Assembly (NCBI RefSeq): GCF_001625085.1
Contig: NZ_BDAW01000024.1
Location: 58,483 to 122,482 of the forward strand
Source: Nocardia acidivorans NBRC 108247
GTDB taxonomy: Bacteria; Actinomycetota; Actinomycetes; Mycobacteriales; Mycobacteriaceae
Length of the DNA: 64,000 nt
Direction: 5' to 3'
A program made the position numbers and the translations under genes. The notes under the pieces are model-generated. The model saw nothing but the letters and a program-made list of their open reading frames with translations, was not told where the DNA came from and ran no database searches. This document shows, one piece after another, positions 33,808-42,035 of this stretch (positions are counted from its first letter, which is position 1; the number at the start of each line of letters is the position of its first letter).

Positions 33808-35390
33808 TTGCTGAGCACTCCGAACCGGAACTTGAAGGACGGGTCCAGGGTGTTCTCCACACCCGAGACGCCCTTGCCCGCGACGGCGATCTGCTTACCC
33901 GAGAGCAGTGGCAGGATCGGAATGAAGTCGGCCGCGAGCGAACGCTGCACGGTGGCAAGGGCTGCCATGCGCTTGGCATTGTCGGGTTCGGTCACCTCGG
34001 CCAGCAGTTCGGCATTCATGCGCGGATCCTCGAAATGCGACTGCAGGAAGTTGTTGGTGCCGAAGAACGGGGTCAGGTAGTCGTCGGCGTCCGGATAGTC
34101 CGGGAACCAGCCGAAGTGGAAGATCGAGTAGGTGTCCTTGACCCGTTCCTTCTGATACGAAACCCATTCGGTGGATTGCAGATTCACCTTGAACAGCCCG
34201 GTGGCTTCGAGCTGGCTCTTGATGGCGGCGTATTCCTCGGAGGAGGTGCTGCCGTAGTGATCGGTGTTGTACTGGATATTCAGATCCACCGGGGTGGCCA
34301 CACCCGCGTCGGCGAGGAACTTGGCCGCGGCGGTCTTGTTCGGCTTGGCGCCGTAGATGTCCTTGAAGGGTTCGGTGGCGCCCGGAACGCCCTGCGGCAC
34401 AGAGGAGTACGCGGCCGCGTAGGTGCCCTTGTACACGCCGGTGGACAGCGCCTCCCGGTCGATCGAGGAGGCGAGTGCCTTGCGCACGGCGAGTTTCGCG
34501 GCCGGGTTGGCGCCGGGCATGGTGTTCATATTGAAGATCATGTAGCGCAGTTCGCCGCCCGGGCCCTCCTTGACGGTCACCTTGTCGTTATTGCGCAGGG
34601 ATTCGATATCGGTCGGGGCGAGCGAGCGCCAGGCGACGTCGATATCGCCGTTCTGCACATCCAGGCGCATATTCTCCGAACCGGCGAAGTACTTGGTGGA
34701 GACGGTTTCGGTCTTGGGCTTGCCGAAGAGGCCGTCGTAATCCGGATTCGCCCGGTACGACACGAGTTTGTTCTTGTCGTAGCTGGTGATGGAGTACGGA
34801 CCGGAGAACGGCTTGGCCTTCCACACCGCGTCGTCGTCGAGGAGTTTGTCCGCGGGGAACACCTTCTCGTCGACGATGGGACCGGCCTGGGTGGGCAGGA
34901 TGGCCGGGAAGGTCTGGTCGTTGGCCACCTTCAGGGTGAAATTGACCGTGGTCGCGTCGGGGGCGTCGGTGTGGTCGAGATTGCCCAGCAGCGACGCCGG
35001 ACCGTTCGGGTCGTTGATCTTGAGCATGCGGTCGAAGGAGAACTTCACGCTGTTGGCGGTGAGCGGATTGCCGTTGGCGAACTTCAGATTCGGCTTCAGC
35101 GTGCAGGAGTAGACCGTCGGGGTGCTGAAGCCGCACTTCTGCGCGGCATCGGGTTTCGGCACTGCCTCGCCGGGGGCGAAGTTCATCAGGAACTGGTAGA
35201 CCTGCGTCTCCACCAGGAGTGATCCATTGTCGTAGGCCGCGGCCGGGTCGAGCGCGAAGATCTTGTCGGTGGTACCCACCACCAGACCGGCGCCCCCGCT
35301 GTCTCCCCCGGTTCGCCCGGACCCACAACCTGCCGCTGCGAGCATGGTGAGACCTGCCAGCCCCACTGCCGCAATAGTTTTAGCGCGCAT
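33804..35390 (-). CDS. Peptide-binding lipoprotein (SBP_bac_5 family)
   Basis: Lipid-anchored receptor of the peptide importer. The 528-residue precursor has a lipoprotein signal with lipobox AAAGC (Cys22), then a Gly/Ser stretch and the solute-binding family 5 domain. Segments such as AQKCGFSTPTVYSCTLKPNLKFANGNPLTANSVKFSFDR (about 82-120) and TDIESLRNNDKVTVKEGPGGELRYMIFN (about 255-282) fit that family. It heads the operon; ATG 35390. The substrate, di/oligopeptide or another compound such as nickel or heme, cannot be decided from sequence. Confidence 0.9.
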   Translation of the reverse strand: MRAKTIAAVGLAGLTMLAAAGCGSGRTGGDSGGAGLVVGTTDKIFALDPAAAYDNGSLLVETQVYQFLMNFAPGEAVPKPDAAQKCGFSTPTVYSCTLKPNLKFANGNPLTANSVKFSFDRMLKINDPNGPASLLGNLDHTDAPDATTVNFTLKVANDQTFPAILPTQAGPIVDEKVFPADKLLDDDAVWKAKPFSGPYSITSYDKNKLVSYRANPDYDGLFGKPKTETVSTKYFAGSENMRLDVQNGDIDVAWRSLAPTDIESLRNNDKVTVKEGPGGELRYMIFNMNTMPGANPAAKLAVRKALASSIDREALSTGVYKGTYAAAYSSVPQGVPGATEPFKDIYGAKPNKTAAAKFLADAGVATPVDLNIQYNTDHYGSTSSEEYAAIKSQLEATGLFKVNLQSTEWVSYQKERVKDTYSIFHFGWFPDYPDADDYLTPFFGTNNFLQSHFEDPRMNAELLAEVTEPDNAKRMAALATVQRSLAADFIPILPLLSGKQIAVAGKGVSGVENTLDPSFKFRFGVLSK

Positions 35391-35608
35391 ACCGCCTGCT
35401 TTCGAGACGCGGCGCGTGGGCCGGGTCGCGACCCCGCCGCGCCGCGGTGGACTTCGTTTGGCTGCGGACAGTATCTGCCGGTTATAACCGGAATGTTGCG
35501 AATACGAACAAACTCATCACTTTTGCATTACCTGCCCGAGCAGGACGATGACCCAACTGCGACAGCGCAATTCGCGAGCAATGGCAGGAAAAGGGCGCGA
35601 AAACACTC

Positions 35609-35639
35609 GTGCCCGCCCGCGGAGATCGCGGACGGGCAC
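35609..35639 (-). terminator. Terminator hairpin downstream of purF
   Basis: GTGCCCG-C-CCGCG (35609-35621), loop GAGAT, CGCGG-A-CGGGCAC (35627-35639): 12 pairs with one mismatch, 39 bases past the purF stop. Apart from the dpp promoter the remaining 35391-35678 gap shows nothing else. Confidence 0.75.
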
Positions 35640-35678
35640 GGGGTGCGTCGAGCTGGTTACCTCGGGTGGCGGGATCGG

Positions 35679-37244
35679 CTACGGGCGGCTCAGGGCGCTC
35701 GCATTCGCGTTGTCCGCCAGCAGTTCCGCCTCGGTCGCGCCGGTGAGGACGCTCTCGAGCAGGTTCTTGCCAATGGCCGCCTCGGTGGGCAGGGCGATCG
35801 GGTAGTCGCCGTCGAAGCAGGCGCAACATAGTCGCGAGCGCGGCTGCTCGGTGGCGGCGACCATGGCGTCGAGGGAGATGTAGCCCAGGCTGTCCGCGCC
35901 GATGGAGCGGCGCACACCCTCCACCATCTCGTCCATACTGGTGCCCTCGATACCGTCGGGCCCGGCCCCATTGGCGATCAGCTCCGCGCGCGAGGCGAAG
36001 TCGATGCCGTAGAAGCACGGCCACTTGACCGGCGGCGAGGCGATCCGCACGTGGATCTCCAAAGCGCCTGCCTCACGCAGCATTCGGATCAATGCGCGCT
36101 GGGTATTGCCGCGCACGATGGAGTCGTCCACCACGATCAGGCGCTTACCGCGAATGACCTCGCGCAGCGGATTCAGCTTGAGCCGGATGCCGAGCTGGCG
36201 AATGGTCTGGCTGGGCTGGATGAAAGTGCGGCCCACATAGGCGTTCTTCATCAGGCCCTGGCCGTAGGGCACCCCGGAGCCCTGGGCGTAACCCACGGCG
36301 GCGGGGGTACCGGATTCCGGCACCGGGATGACGAGATCGGCCTCGACGGGATGTTCGACGGCCAGCCGGCGGCCGATCTCCACGCGGGTGGCGTGCACCG
36401 ACCGACCGGAGATGGTGCTGTCCGGGCGGGCCAGGTACACCATTTCGAAGACGCAGCCCTTGGGCGTGGGATTGGCGAAGCGCAGCGAGCGCACGCCGTC
36501 CGCGTCGATCGCCAGCAGTTCGCCCGGCTCGATCTCGCGCACGAAGGAGGCGCCGACGATATCGAGTGCGGCGGTTTCGCTGGCGACCACCCAGCCACGC
36601 TCCAGGCGGCCCAGGCAGAGCGGGCGTACACCGTGCGGATCCCGCGCGGCGTAGAGCGTGTGCTCGTCCATGAAGGTCAGGCAGAAGGCGCCGCGCAGGG
36701 TCGGAAGCAGTTCGAGAGCGGCCTGTTCGATGCTCTTGTCGGCGGCGGCGTGCGCGAGCAGCGCGGTCATCACATCCGAATCGGAGGTGGCGGCCATATT
36801 CCCGGCCAGGCGGCCGCTGATCAGGCCGAGTTCCCGTGCGCGAGCACTCAATTCAGCGGTATTGACCAGATTTCCGTTGTGGCCCAGCGCAAGTCCGGAG
36901 CCCACCGCGGTGGTGCGGAAGATCGGCTGGGCGTTCTCCCAGGTGGTGGAGCCGGTGGTGGAGTAGCGGCAGTGGCCGACGGCGACGTGGCCGGGCATGG
37001 CCGCGAGCGTCTGTTCGTCGAAGACCTGGCTCACCAGGCCCAGATCCTTGAATACCAGTACCTGCGAACCGTCGGAGACGGCGATGCCGGCTGCCTCTTG
37101 ACCGCGATGCTGGAGGGCGTACAGCCCGTAGTAAGTGAGCTTGGCCACATCTTCGCCCGGGGCCCAGACACCGAAAACACCACACTCTTCGCGCGGTTCG
37201 TTCTCGGGCTGATCGGGGGTGGTGTCGGCGGGGGGCAGGGTCAC
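35679..37244 (-). CDS. purF: Amidophosphoribosyltransferase
   Basis: First committed step of purine synthesis: PRPP plus glutamine gives phosphoribosylamine. The 521-residue precursor has a 20-residue propeptide, then the N-terminal nucleophile Cys21 (ECGVFGVWAPGE) of the glutaminase domain. The PRPP loop RLIVVDDSIVRGNTQRA is near 375-392. C-terminal CCACFDGDYPIALP cysteines indicate the Fe-S-containing, self-processing type. GTG 37244 is supported by CAGGGAG eight bases upstream on the minus strand and in-frame extension upstream is Pro/Ser-rich noise. The adjacent upstream gene is divergent. Confidence 0.95.
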   Translation of the reverse strand: MTLPPADTTPDQPENEPREECGVFGVWAPGEDVAKLTYYGLYALQHRGQEAAGIAVSDGSQVLVFKDLGLVSQVFDEQTLAAMPGHVAVGHCRYSTTGSTTWENAQPIFRTTAVGSGLALGHNGNLVNTAELSARARELGLISGRLAGNMAATSDSDVMTALLAHAAADKSIEQAALELLPTLRGAFCLTFMDEHTLYAARDPHGVRPLCLGRLERGWVVASETAALDIVGASFVREIEPGELLAIDADGVRSLRFANPTPKGCVFEMVYLARPDSTISGRSVHATRVEIGRRLAVEHPVEADLVIPVPESGTPAAVGYAQGSGVPYGQGLMKNAYVGRTFIQPSQTIRQLGIRLKLNPLREVIRGKRLIVVDDSIVRGNTQRALIRMLREAGALEIHVRIASPPVKWPCFYGIDFASRAELIANGAGPDGIEGTSMDEMVEGVRRSIGADSLGYISLDAMVAATEQPRSRLCCACFDGDYPIALPTEAAIGKNLLESVLTGATEAELLADNANASALSRP

Positions 37245-37359
37245 CGTGTTTGCTCCCTGTTCGGCGGGCGGGGGGCAGACCCCATAGTACTGGTAACCGT
37301 GGCGCAACCCACCGCTGGGATAACCCCGATGGCAGGGGGTTTGCTGCTAGCGTTCGGGC

Positions 37360-38691
37360 GTGGTGAGCACCGGTCCTTCGGCATCGACTCCGACCCCGCG
37401 GCATCTGACCCCTCTCAGGTGGGCCTTTCCCATTGTGGTGGTGACGCTGCTGGCCTCCCTGCTCGGCGTCATGTACCTCGACTACATCGTCGATCCCGAG
37501 AAGAACCTGCACAATTTCCCGATCGCGCTGGTGAATCAGGATGTCGGCGACGACCTGAACACCGGCGGGGAGACCAAACATGTGAACTTCGGTGATCAGG
37601 TCGAGGCGGGGCTGCGGCAGGCGGTGCCCGCGGACAAGATCGATCTGCGGGTCCTCGGCATCAATGAGGCGCAGCTGCAGATGCAGTCGGCGCAGGTGTA
37701 CGGGACCCTGATCATTCCGAGCGATTTCTCCAAGCGGCTCGGCATTCTCGGTGTCGGCAGTGTGGTGCCCGGGGATATCAGCAAGCCGACCATCACCTTG
37801 CAGACCAATCCGCGCACCGGGGCGTTCGCGACGGCGATCGTGCAGAAATTCGGCGCGGAGGCGCTCACCCAGGTGAACGCGCAGGTCGGCAAGCAGCTGA
37901 CCGATCAGGTCAAGACGACGCTGACACCGCCGCCCGGTGGACCGCCCGCCCCGGAGCTGTCCGCCGCGACGCTGATCACGCTGGCGCAACCGCTGAATAT
38001 CGTGGTCGATCAATTCCGGCCGCTGCCCGGCGGTTCCGGTGAGGGTCTGACCGCGTTCTTCTACAGTCTGCTGCTGCTCCTGGTCGGCATGGTCGGGGCG
38101 ATGATCATTCATCAGCTCATCGACTCCGCACTCGGGTTCCTGCCGACCGAATGGGGTCCGTGGTACGTGCATTTCCCACGCACGCCGATCTCCCGCGTGC
38201 ACACCCTGCTGCTGAAATGGTCTGCGGTGGTGGTGTTGTCGATCGCGGTCTCGGGTGTGCTGCTCGGTATCGGCAAGGCCCTGGGCATGCCGATCGATCG
38301 CCCGCTGCTGCTGTTCCTCTACGGCGCGCTCGTGATCACCGCGGTCGGCTTCACCTGTACCGCAGTACTCGCCGCGGTGGGCACCGCGGGCCTGATCATC
38401 AATCTGATCGTCTTCATCATTCTGGGCCTGCCGTCCTCGGGCGGCACGGTCCCGATCGAGGCCACCCCCAAGTACTTCGGCTGGCTTTCCAGCTTCGAGC
38501 CCATGCACCAGGTGTTCCTGGGCACGCGCTCCATCCTGTATTTCAACGGCAGCGGGGCGGCCGGACTGTCGCGCGGTATCTGGATGTCCGTGCTGGGCCT
38601 GGCCATCGGCCTGGTCTTCGGCCTCGCCATCACCCGCTTCTACGACCGCAAGGGTTTGGAGCGCAAGCCCGCGACAGCAGCGGCACAGTAG
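37360..38691 (+). CDS. ABC-2/YhgE-Pip-like membrane protein (DUF3533 type)
   Basis: A 443-residue membrane protein. One N-terminal helix (WAFPIVVVTLLASLLGVMYL, about 22-41) is followed by a large outside domain (about 45-225). That domain has DYIVDPEKNLHNFPIALVNQDVG, as in YhgE/Pip and ABC-2 permeases. About five C-terminal helices (230-430) complete the ABC-2 permease pattern. No ATPase gene is near. Such proteins export lipids, toxins or membrane components, but the substrate is unknown. GTG 37360 is inside the short divergent gap to purF. The cytoplasmic C-terminus RFYDRKGLERKPA is basic. Confidence 0.75.
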   Translation: MVSTGPSASTPTPRHLTPLRWAFPIVVVTLLASLLGVMYLDYIVDPEKNLHNFPIALVNQDVGDDLNTGGETKHVNFGDQVEAGLRQAVPADKIDLRVLGINEAQLQMQSAQVYGTLIIPSDFSKRLGILGVGSVVPGDISKPTITLQTNPRTGAFATAIVQKFGAEALTQVNAQVGKQLTDQVKTTLTPPPGGPPAPELSAATLITLAQPLNIVVDQFRPLPGGSGEGLTAFFYSLLLLLVGMVGAMIIHQLIDSALGFLPTEWGPWYVHFPRTPISRVHTLLLKWSAVVVLSIAVSGVLLGIGKALGMPIDRPLLLFLYGALVITAVGFTCTAVLAAVGTAGLIINLIVFIILGLPSSGGTVPIEATPKYFGWLSSFEPMHQVFLGTRSILYFNGSGAAGLSRGIWMSVLGLAIGLVFGLAITRFYDRKGLERKPATAAAQ

Positions 38692-38699
38692 GTTTCGCG

Positions 38700-39086
38700 T
38701 CAGAGCGGAACGATGGGTAGCCACCGCGCCACTTCGGCGGCCCGGCTACCCGAGGCGGTGAGCACACCCGAGGCGACGGCGGCCTCGAAGTCGAGCAGTC
38801 CCGTGGCCAGCAATAGCCAAGTGCGAGGATCGGTTTCGACCACATTGGGCGGCGTCCCCCGCGTATGCCGCAACCCCTCGATGCACTGCACCGCCACGAA
38901 CGGCGGCACCCGCACCTCCACCGCCCCACCAGGCGCGTCCGCCGCCAATGACCGTGCCGTCCCCCGCACCGCCGCCGCCAGCTCGGCCCGCGCGGGAGCC
39001 GGGACCGATGCGTCGCGCAGCCACTCCCCCACCGCGGCCACCGCCGCCCTGACCTCCCCCGGATTCACCGCTCCACGTCCAGCCAC
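38700..39086 (-). CDS. Sterol-carrier-family protein (Rv0807 type)
   Basis: A 128-residue cytoplasmic protein matching the Rv0807 family by position and by the core PPFVAVQCIEGLRHTRGTPPNVVETDPRTWLLLATG, assigned to the SCP2-like sterol-carrier fold. The hydrophobic groove could hold a lipid; the function is unproven. GTG 39086 was preferred over an upstream frame because it gives the length of the mycobacterial protein. It lies 10 bases downstream of the CPBP gene and is probably cotranscribed. Confidence 0.75.
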   Translation of the reverse strand: MAGRGAVNPGEVRAAVAAVGEWLRDASVPAPARAELAAAVRGTARSLAADAPGGAVEVRVPPFVAVQCIEGLRHTRGTPPNVVETDPRTWLLLATGLLDFEAAVASGVLTASGSRAAEVARWLPIVPL

Positions 39087-39096
39087 GACGGCCAGG

Positions 39097-39735
39097 TTAC
39101 CGCCGACCCCCGACAGGGCCGGATATCCGGCGGGCCGCGAACGGGAGCAGGGCACCACCGGAGTTGATGGCCAGATGCAGCAGCGCGGGGGCGGTCGCGC
39201 TTCCGGTGTGCCGATAGAGGGCGTCCATGAGCGCACCGGCCAGGCCGGTCACCGCGATCGTGCCCGGGACCGAATCTCCGGCGGAGCGGGCGGCACGGAT
39301 GTGTGAGAGGCCGAAAGTCAGTGCGCCCAGCCATCTTCCGGAGCCGCCGAGGGTCCGTTCGAGCAGCGGGGTCAAGGTCGCGCGATAGACGAGTTCCTCG
39401 CTGTAGACGGTGCCGCCCGGGATGTGCAGCCCCGCCCACTCCAGGGTCGAGACGGCGGGCCCGCGATGTTCGGCTCCGGCGAGTTGGCGGCGGATCGGCG
39501 GAATCGCCAGGGCCGCACCGTAACCGGTGAGAACGACACCCCCCGCGATGGTTCCCGCGCGCAAGCCACGTTCGGATATCCACCGTGGATTCCCTTGCAG
39601 GGCAATGCTGTAGGAAATGGCGAAGGCGGTATTGGCGGCGGTGCGGCCGCGGACATCCAGCTTCATCGCGGGCAGCAGCCGGTCGCTCCACAGCAGTGGG
39701 AGCGCAACGGCCGCAGCGGCTTTCAGGCCGCGCAC
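39097..39735 (-). CDS. CPBP-family intramembrane protease
   Basis: A 212-residue membrane protein of the CAAX-protease/bacteriocin-processing (ABI) family. The catalytic glutamates are in SEELVYRATLTPLLE (about residue 113-128), and GLSHIRAAR (about 148-156) gives the histidine. Helices are predicted from 8-28, 45-63, 70-88, 160-180 and 185-200. GTG 39735 overlaps the stop of the upstream a/b-hydrolase gene by one base (TAGTG), so the two are coupled. The target protein is unknown. Confidence 0.8.
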   Translation of the reverse strand: MRGLKAAAAVALPLLWSDRLLPAMKLDVRGRTAANTAFAISYSIALQGNPRWISERGLRAGTIAGGVVLTGYGAALAIPPIRRQLAGAEHRGPAVSTLEWAGLHIPGGTVYSEELVYRATLTPLLERTLGGSGRWLGALTFGLSHIRAARSAGDSVPGTIAVTGLAGALMDALYRHTGSATAPALLHLAINSGGALLPFAARRISGPVGGRR

Positions 39736-41504
39736 TACTTCACCACTCGTTCATACTCCTCGGCGAGTTCGATCTGGGTGCGGATCTTCTCGGAGAGTTC
39801 GGGGGTCCACTCCGGGGGTGCGGCAATGGCGGCCCAGCCGTCCAGGACCAGCGAACCGTAGCGATGGCCGTGGCCGTCGCTCACCCCCTGGGCATTGGTG
39901 AGGTCGGCCGCCACCTGCCAGAAGGTGACCAAGGGCGACCAGCGCATCTGAGGAGAAACATCGGCCCCGCGCGGTTCGGAGAGCCAATCCGGTTGGGAGA
40001 ATATGAGATCCGAGGACCACCACACGATGGGATCCGACGGATGCATGAGGTAGGCGATGCGGGGTCGTCGCCAGTCTGCGGAGGGTTTGTCCAGGTCCGC
40101 CGCGGTGGCGGCGAATCGGACGACCAGACCGTCCGCGTAGATGGGGTCCACCTCGCGAGTGCCCGGATCGCGGCGCGACACGAACTGCTCCCACAGTCGA
40201 TTCGAATTGGGTGGGCCGACCCAGAGCGCGCCGTCCACCTTGGAGCGCAGATCGGCCAGACCGTCGAAGGCCGCTTCGGAACCCTGTGAGCCCAGGCTCT
40301 CGCCGTAGACCAGCAGTTTGGGGCGCGCGTTCTCGGGCCGCGCCGACCAGGCCGAGTACACCGCGTCGAACATCTTGCGCCCGGCGATCGCGACCTTCTG
40401 CCGGTCCGCGAGGAAGGACAGCACGCTGGGCAGATACGAGTACTGCGAAGCCAGAATCGCGGTATCACCGCCGTACATGTACTCCAGAGCGGCCGCGCTC
40501 ATGGAATTCACCCAGCCCGTACCGGTGGTGGTGACGATGACCAGCACCTTGCGGTCGAAGGCCCCGGTGCGCTGCAATTCCGCGACCGCCAACTCCTCCT
40601 CGGTGGTGTCCGACGAGGCCGACTGCAAGCCCACGTACGCCCGAATGGGTTGGCGCGCGGGCTTTCCGGTGACGGCGCTGATGAGCATGGGGTCGGGTCC
40701 GTGCGAGACGAACCAGCGCCCCTCCGAACCGAGGGTCTCCCATTTGGCCAGCGATTCCGGACTCCCGGAGCGTTCGGGCCGGGTGGGCTGTACGGCATAC
40801 GGCGTCATCTTGTCATTGCGCACACTGAACGCGGAGTTGGCGACCGCGAAGAAGGCCCGGGTGGCAACGCCATTGAAGAGCGTGATGATCAGCACGAACA
40901 ACAGCAGCGCCCCGGTGGCGGGTGCGAGCGCGGGCGGGATGCGCACCCACCGGCTGAGCTGACGCCCGATGAATCGCACCGTCTCGCGCAGGGTTCGGAA
41001 CACCGCCACCACGAGCGCGCCGACCACGAAACTCAAACCGCCGGTGCGCAGGTAGGCGGCGCGGGTGGTGCCCTCCATACCCATCAGCCCGGTGATCTCG
41101 CGCTGCCAGTCCGCGGACATGACCAGCATGTACGCCGCGGCCAGGGCACAGGTGAGCACGACGGCGACCTCGACCACGTAGCGCACCCATTCGGGCGGGG
41201 TGCCGATCGGCAGCCGCGGCCGAATCCACTTGCGGAACAACCATTGCAGAACACAGCCCACGCCGTACCCGGCCGCGGCGTTGAGCCCGGAGATCAAGCC
41301 CTGGAACAGCCAGTCGCGGGGTACCAGGGACGGGGTGAGCGAGAGGGCGAAGAAGAGGGTGGCCACCGCCAGCCCGGTGTGATTGAGGTCGACGACGTCC
41401 TCGGCGCGGGCGGCCACGCGCGCGGCCCGCCTGCCCCAGCCACGCCGCAGGAACGCGGCGCTGCGCGTGCGCAGCCGCGTCCATGTCACGGCGGGGTCCA
41501 GCAC
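39735..41504 (-). CDS. Membrane-bound alpha/beta-hydrolase (Abhydrolase_9 type)
   Basis: A 589-residue protein with four to five N-terminal helices (about 35-225) and a C-terminal alpha/beta-hydrolase domain. The nucleophile elbow GESLGSQGSEAAF is near residue 395-407, and an acid/His region lies near 470-570. It is the two-part family (PF15420/PF10081) found in mycolate-containing actinobacteria; the substrate is unknown, possibly an envelope lipid. GTG 41504 is the start. It is the first gene of a coupled set with the CPBP protease and the sterol carrier. Confidence 0.8.
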   Translation of the reverse strand: MLDPAVTWTRLRTRSAAFLRRGWGRRAARVAARAEDVVDLNHTGLAVATLFFALSLTPSLVPRDWLFQGLISGLNAAAGYGVGCVLQWLFRKWIRPRLPIGTPPEWVRYVVEVAVVLTCALAAAYMLVMSADWQREITGLMGMEGTTRAAYLRTGGLSFVVGALVVAVFRTLRETVRFIGRQLSRWVRIPPALAPATGALLLFVLIITLFNGVATRAFFAVANSAFSVRNDKMTPYAVQPTRPERSGSPESLAKWETLGSEGRWFVSHGPDPMLISAVTGKPARQPIRAYVGLQSASSDTTEEELAVAELQRTGAFDRKVLVIVTTTGTGWVNSMSAAALEYMYGGDTAILASQYSYLPSVLSFLADRQKVAIAGRKMFDAVYSAWSARPENARPKLLVYGESLGSQGSEAAFDGLADLRSKVDGALWVGPPNSNRLWEQFVSRRDPGTREVDPIYADGLVVRFAATAADLDKPSADWRRPRIAYLMHPSDPIVWWSSDLIFSQPDWLSEPRGADVSPQMRWSPLVTFWQVAADLTNAQGVSDGHGHRYGSLVLDGWAAIAAPPEWTPELSEKIRTQIELAEEYERVVK

Positions 41505-41648
41505 CCGTCAAGTATGGACGGCGCACCCTCGAATCCGGGGATGCACCGGTGTGAGTGGCACCATGATCGCGGCGTGTTGGTTCTACCCACGCCACTCGAG
41601 TAGTTGTACGGGGTGCTCCGGGGCTCTGGCTCGACAGACTCGATGGCC

Positions 41649-41939
41649 ATGAGCACCTCCAGCGCACAGACCAAGAGCACCACCGCTTTTCTGGCTCAGG
41701 CCGTCATCGCCTTCGGAATCAGCTTCTGCGCCATGGGTATCGGCATCGCACGACTCCCACTCGATTTCTGGCAGCGCGGATTTCTGCTGATGTCCATGCT
41801 GTTCCTGGTGAGCAGTTGTTTCACCCTCGCGAAAGTGATTCGCGATCAGTACGAGTCGACCAAGGTGCACTCCCGGATCGACGAGGCCCGCTTGGAAAAG
41901 CTGATGGCCGAACATGATCCGTTCAAGGTCGTCTCGTGA
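41649..41939 (+). CDS. YiaA/YiaB-like two-helix membrane protein
   Basis: A 96-residue inner-membrane protein with two hydrophobic helices (about 15-35 and 42-62) and a charged C-terminal cytoplasmic tail (RIDEARLEKLMAEHDP). It belongs to the YiaA/B two-helix family, whose role is unknown. ATG 41649 and ATG 41643 (adding MA) are both possible and neither has a clear ribosome-binding site. A strong bidirectional hairpin follows. Confidence 0.78.
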   Translation: MSTSSAQTKSTTAFLAQAVIAFGISFCAMGIGIARLPLDFWQRGFLLMSMLFLVSSCFTLAKVIRDQYESTKVHSRIDEARLEKLMAEHDPFKVVS

Positions 41940-41964
41940 TCCCCGACCCGCGGCGGAACGAGAA

Positions 41965-42007
41965 CACCCCGCCGCGCCCGGAACGAGGGGTCCGGTGCGG
42001 CGGGGTG
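41965..42007. terminator. Bidirectional terminator between YiaA/B and purL
   Basis: CACCCCGCCGC (41965-41975) and GCGGCGGGGTG (41997-42007) pair perfectly. Nested CCGGA/TCCGG (41978-41982/41991-41995) extends the stem. It separates convergent genes. Confidence 0.8.
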
Positions 42008-42035
42008 CTTCGGTAGTCGCGTCGCGCGCGCTGGG

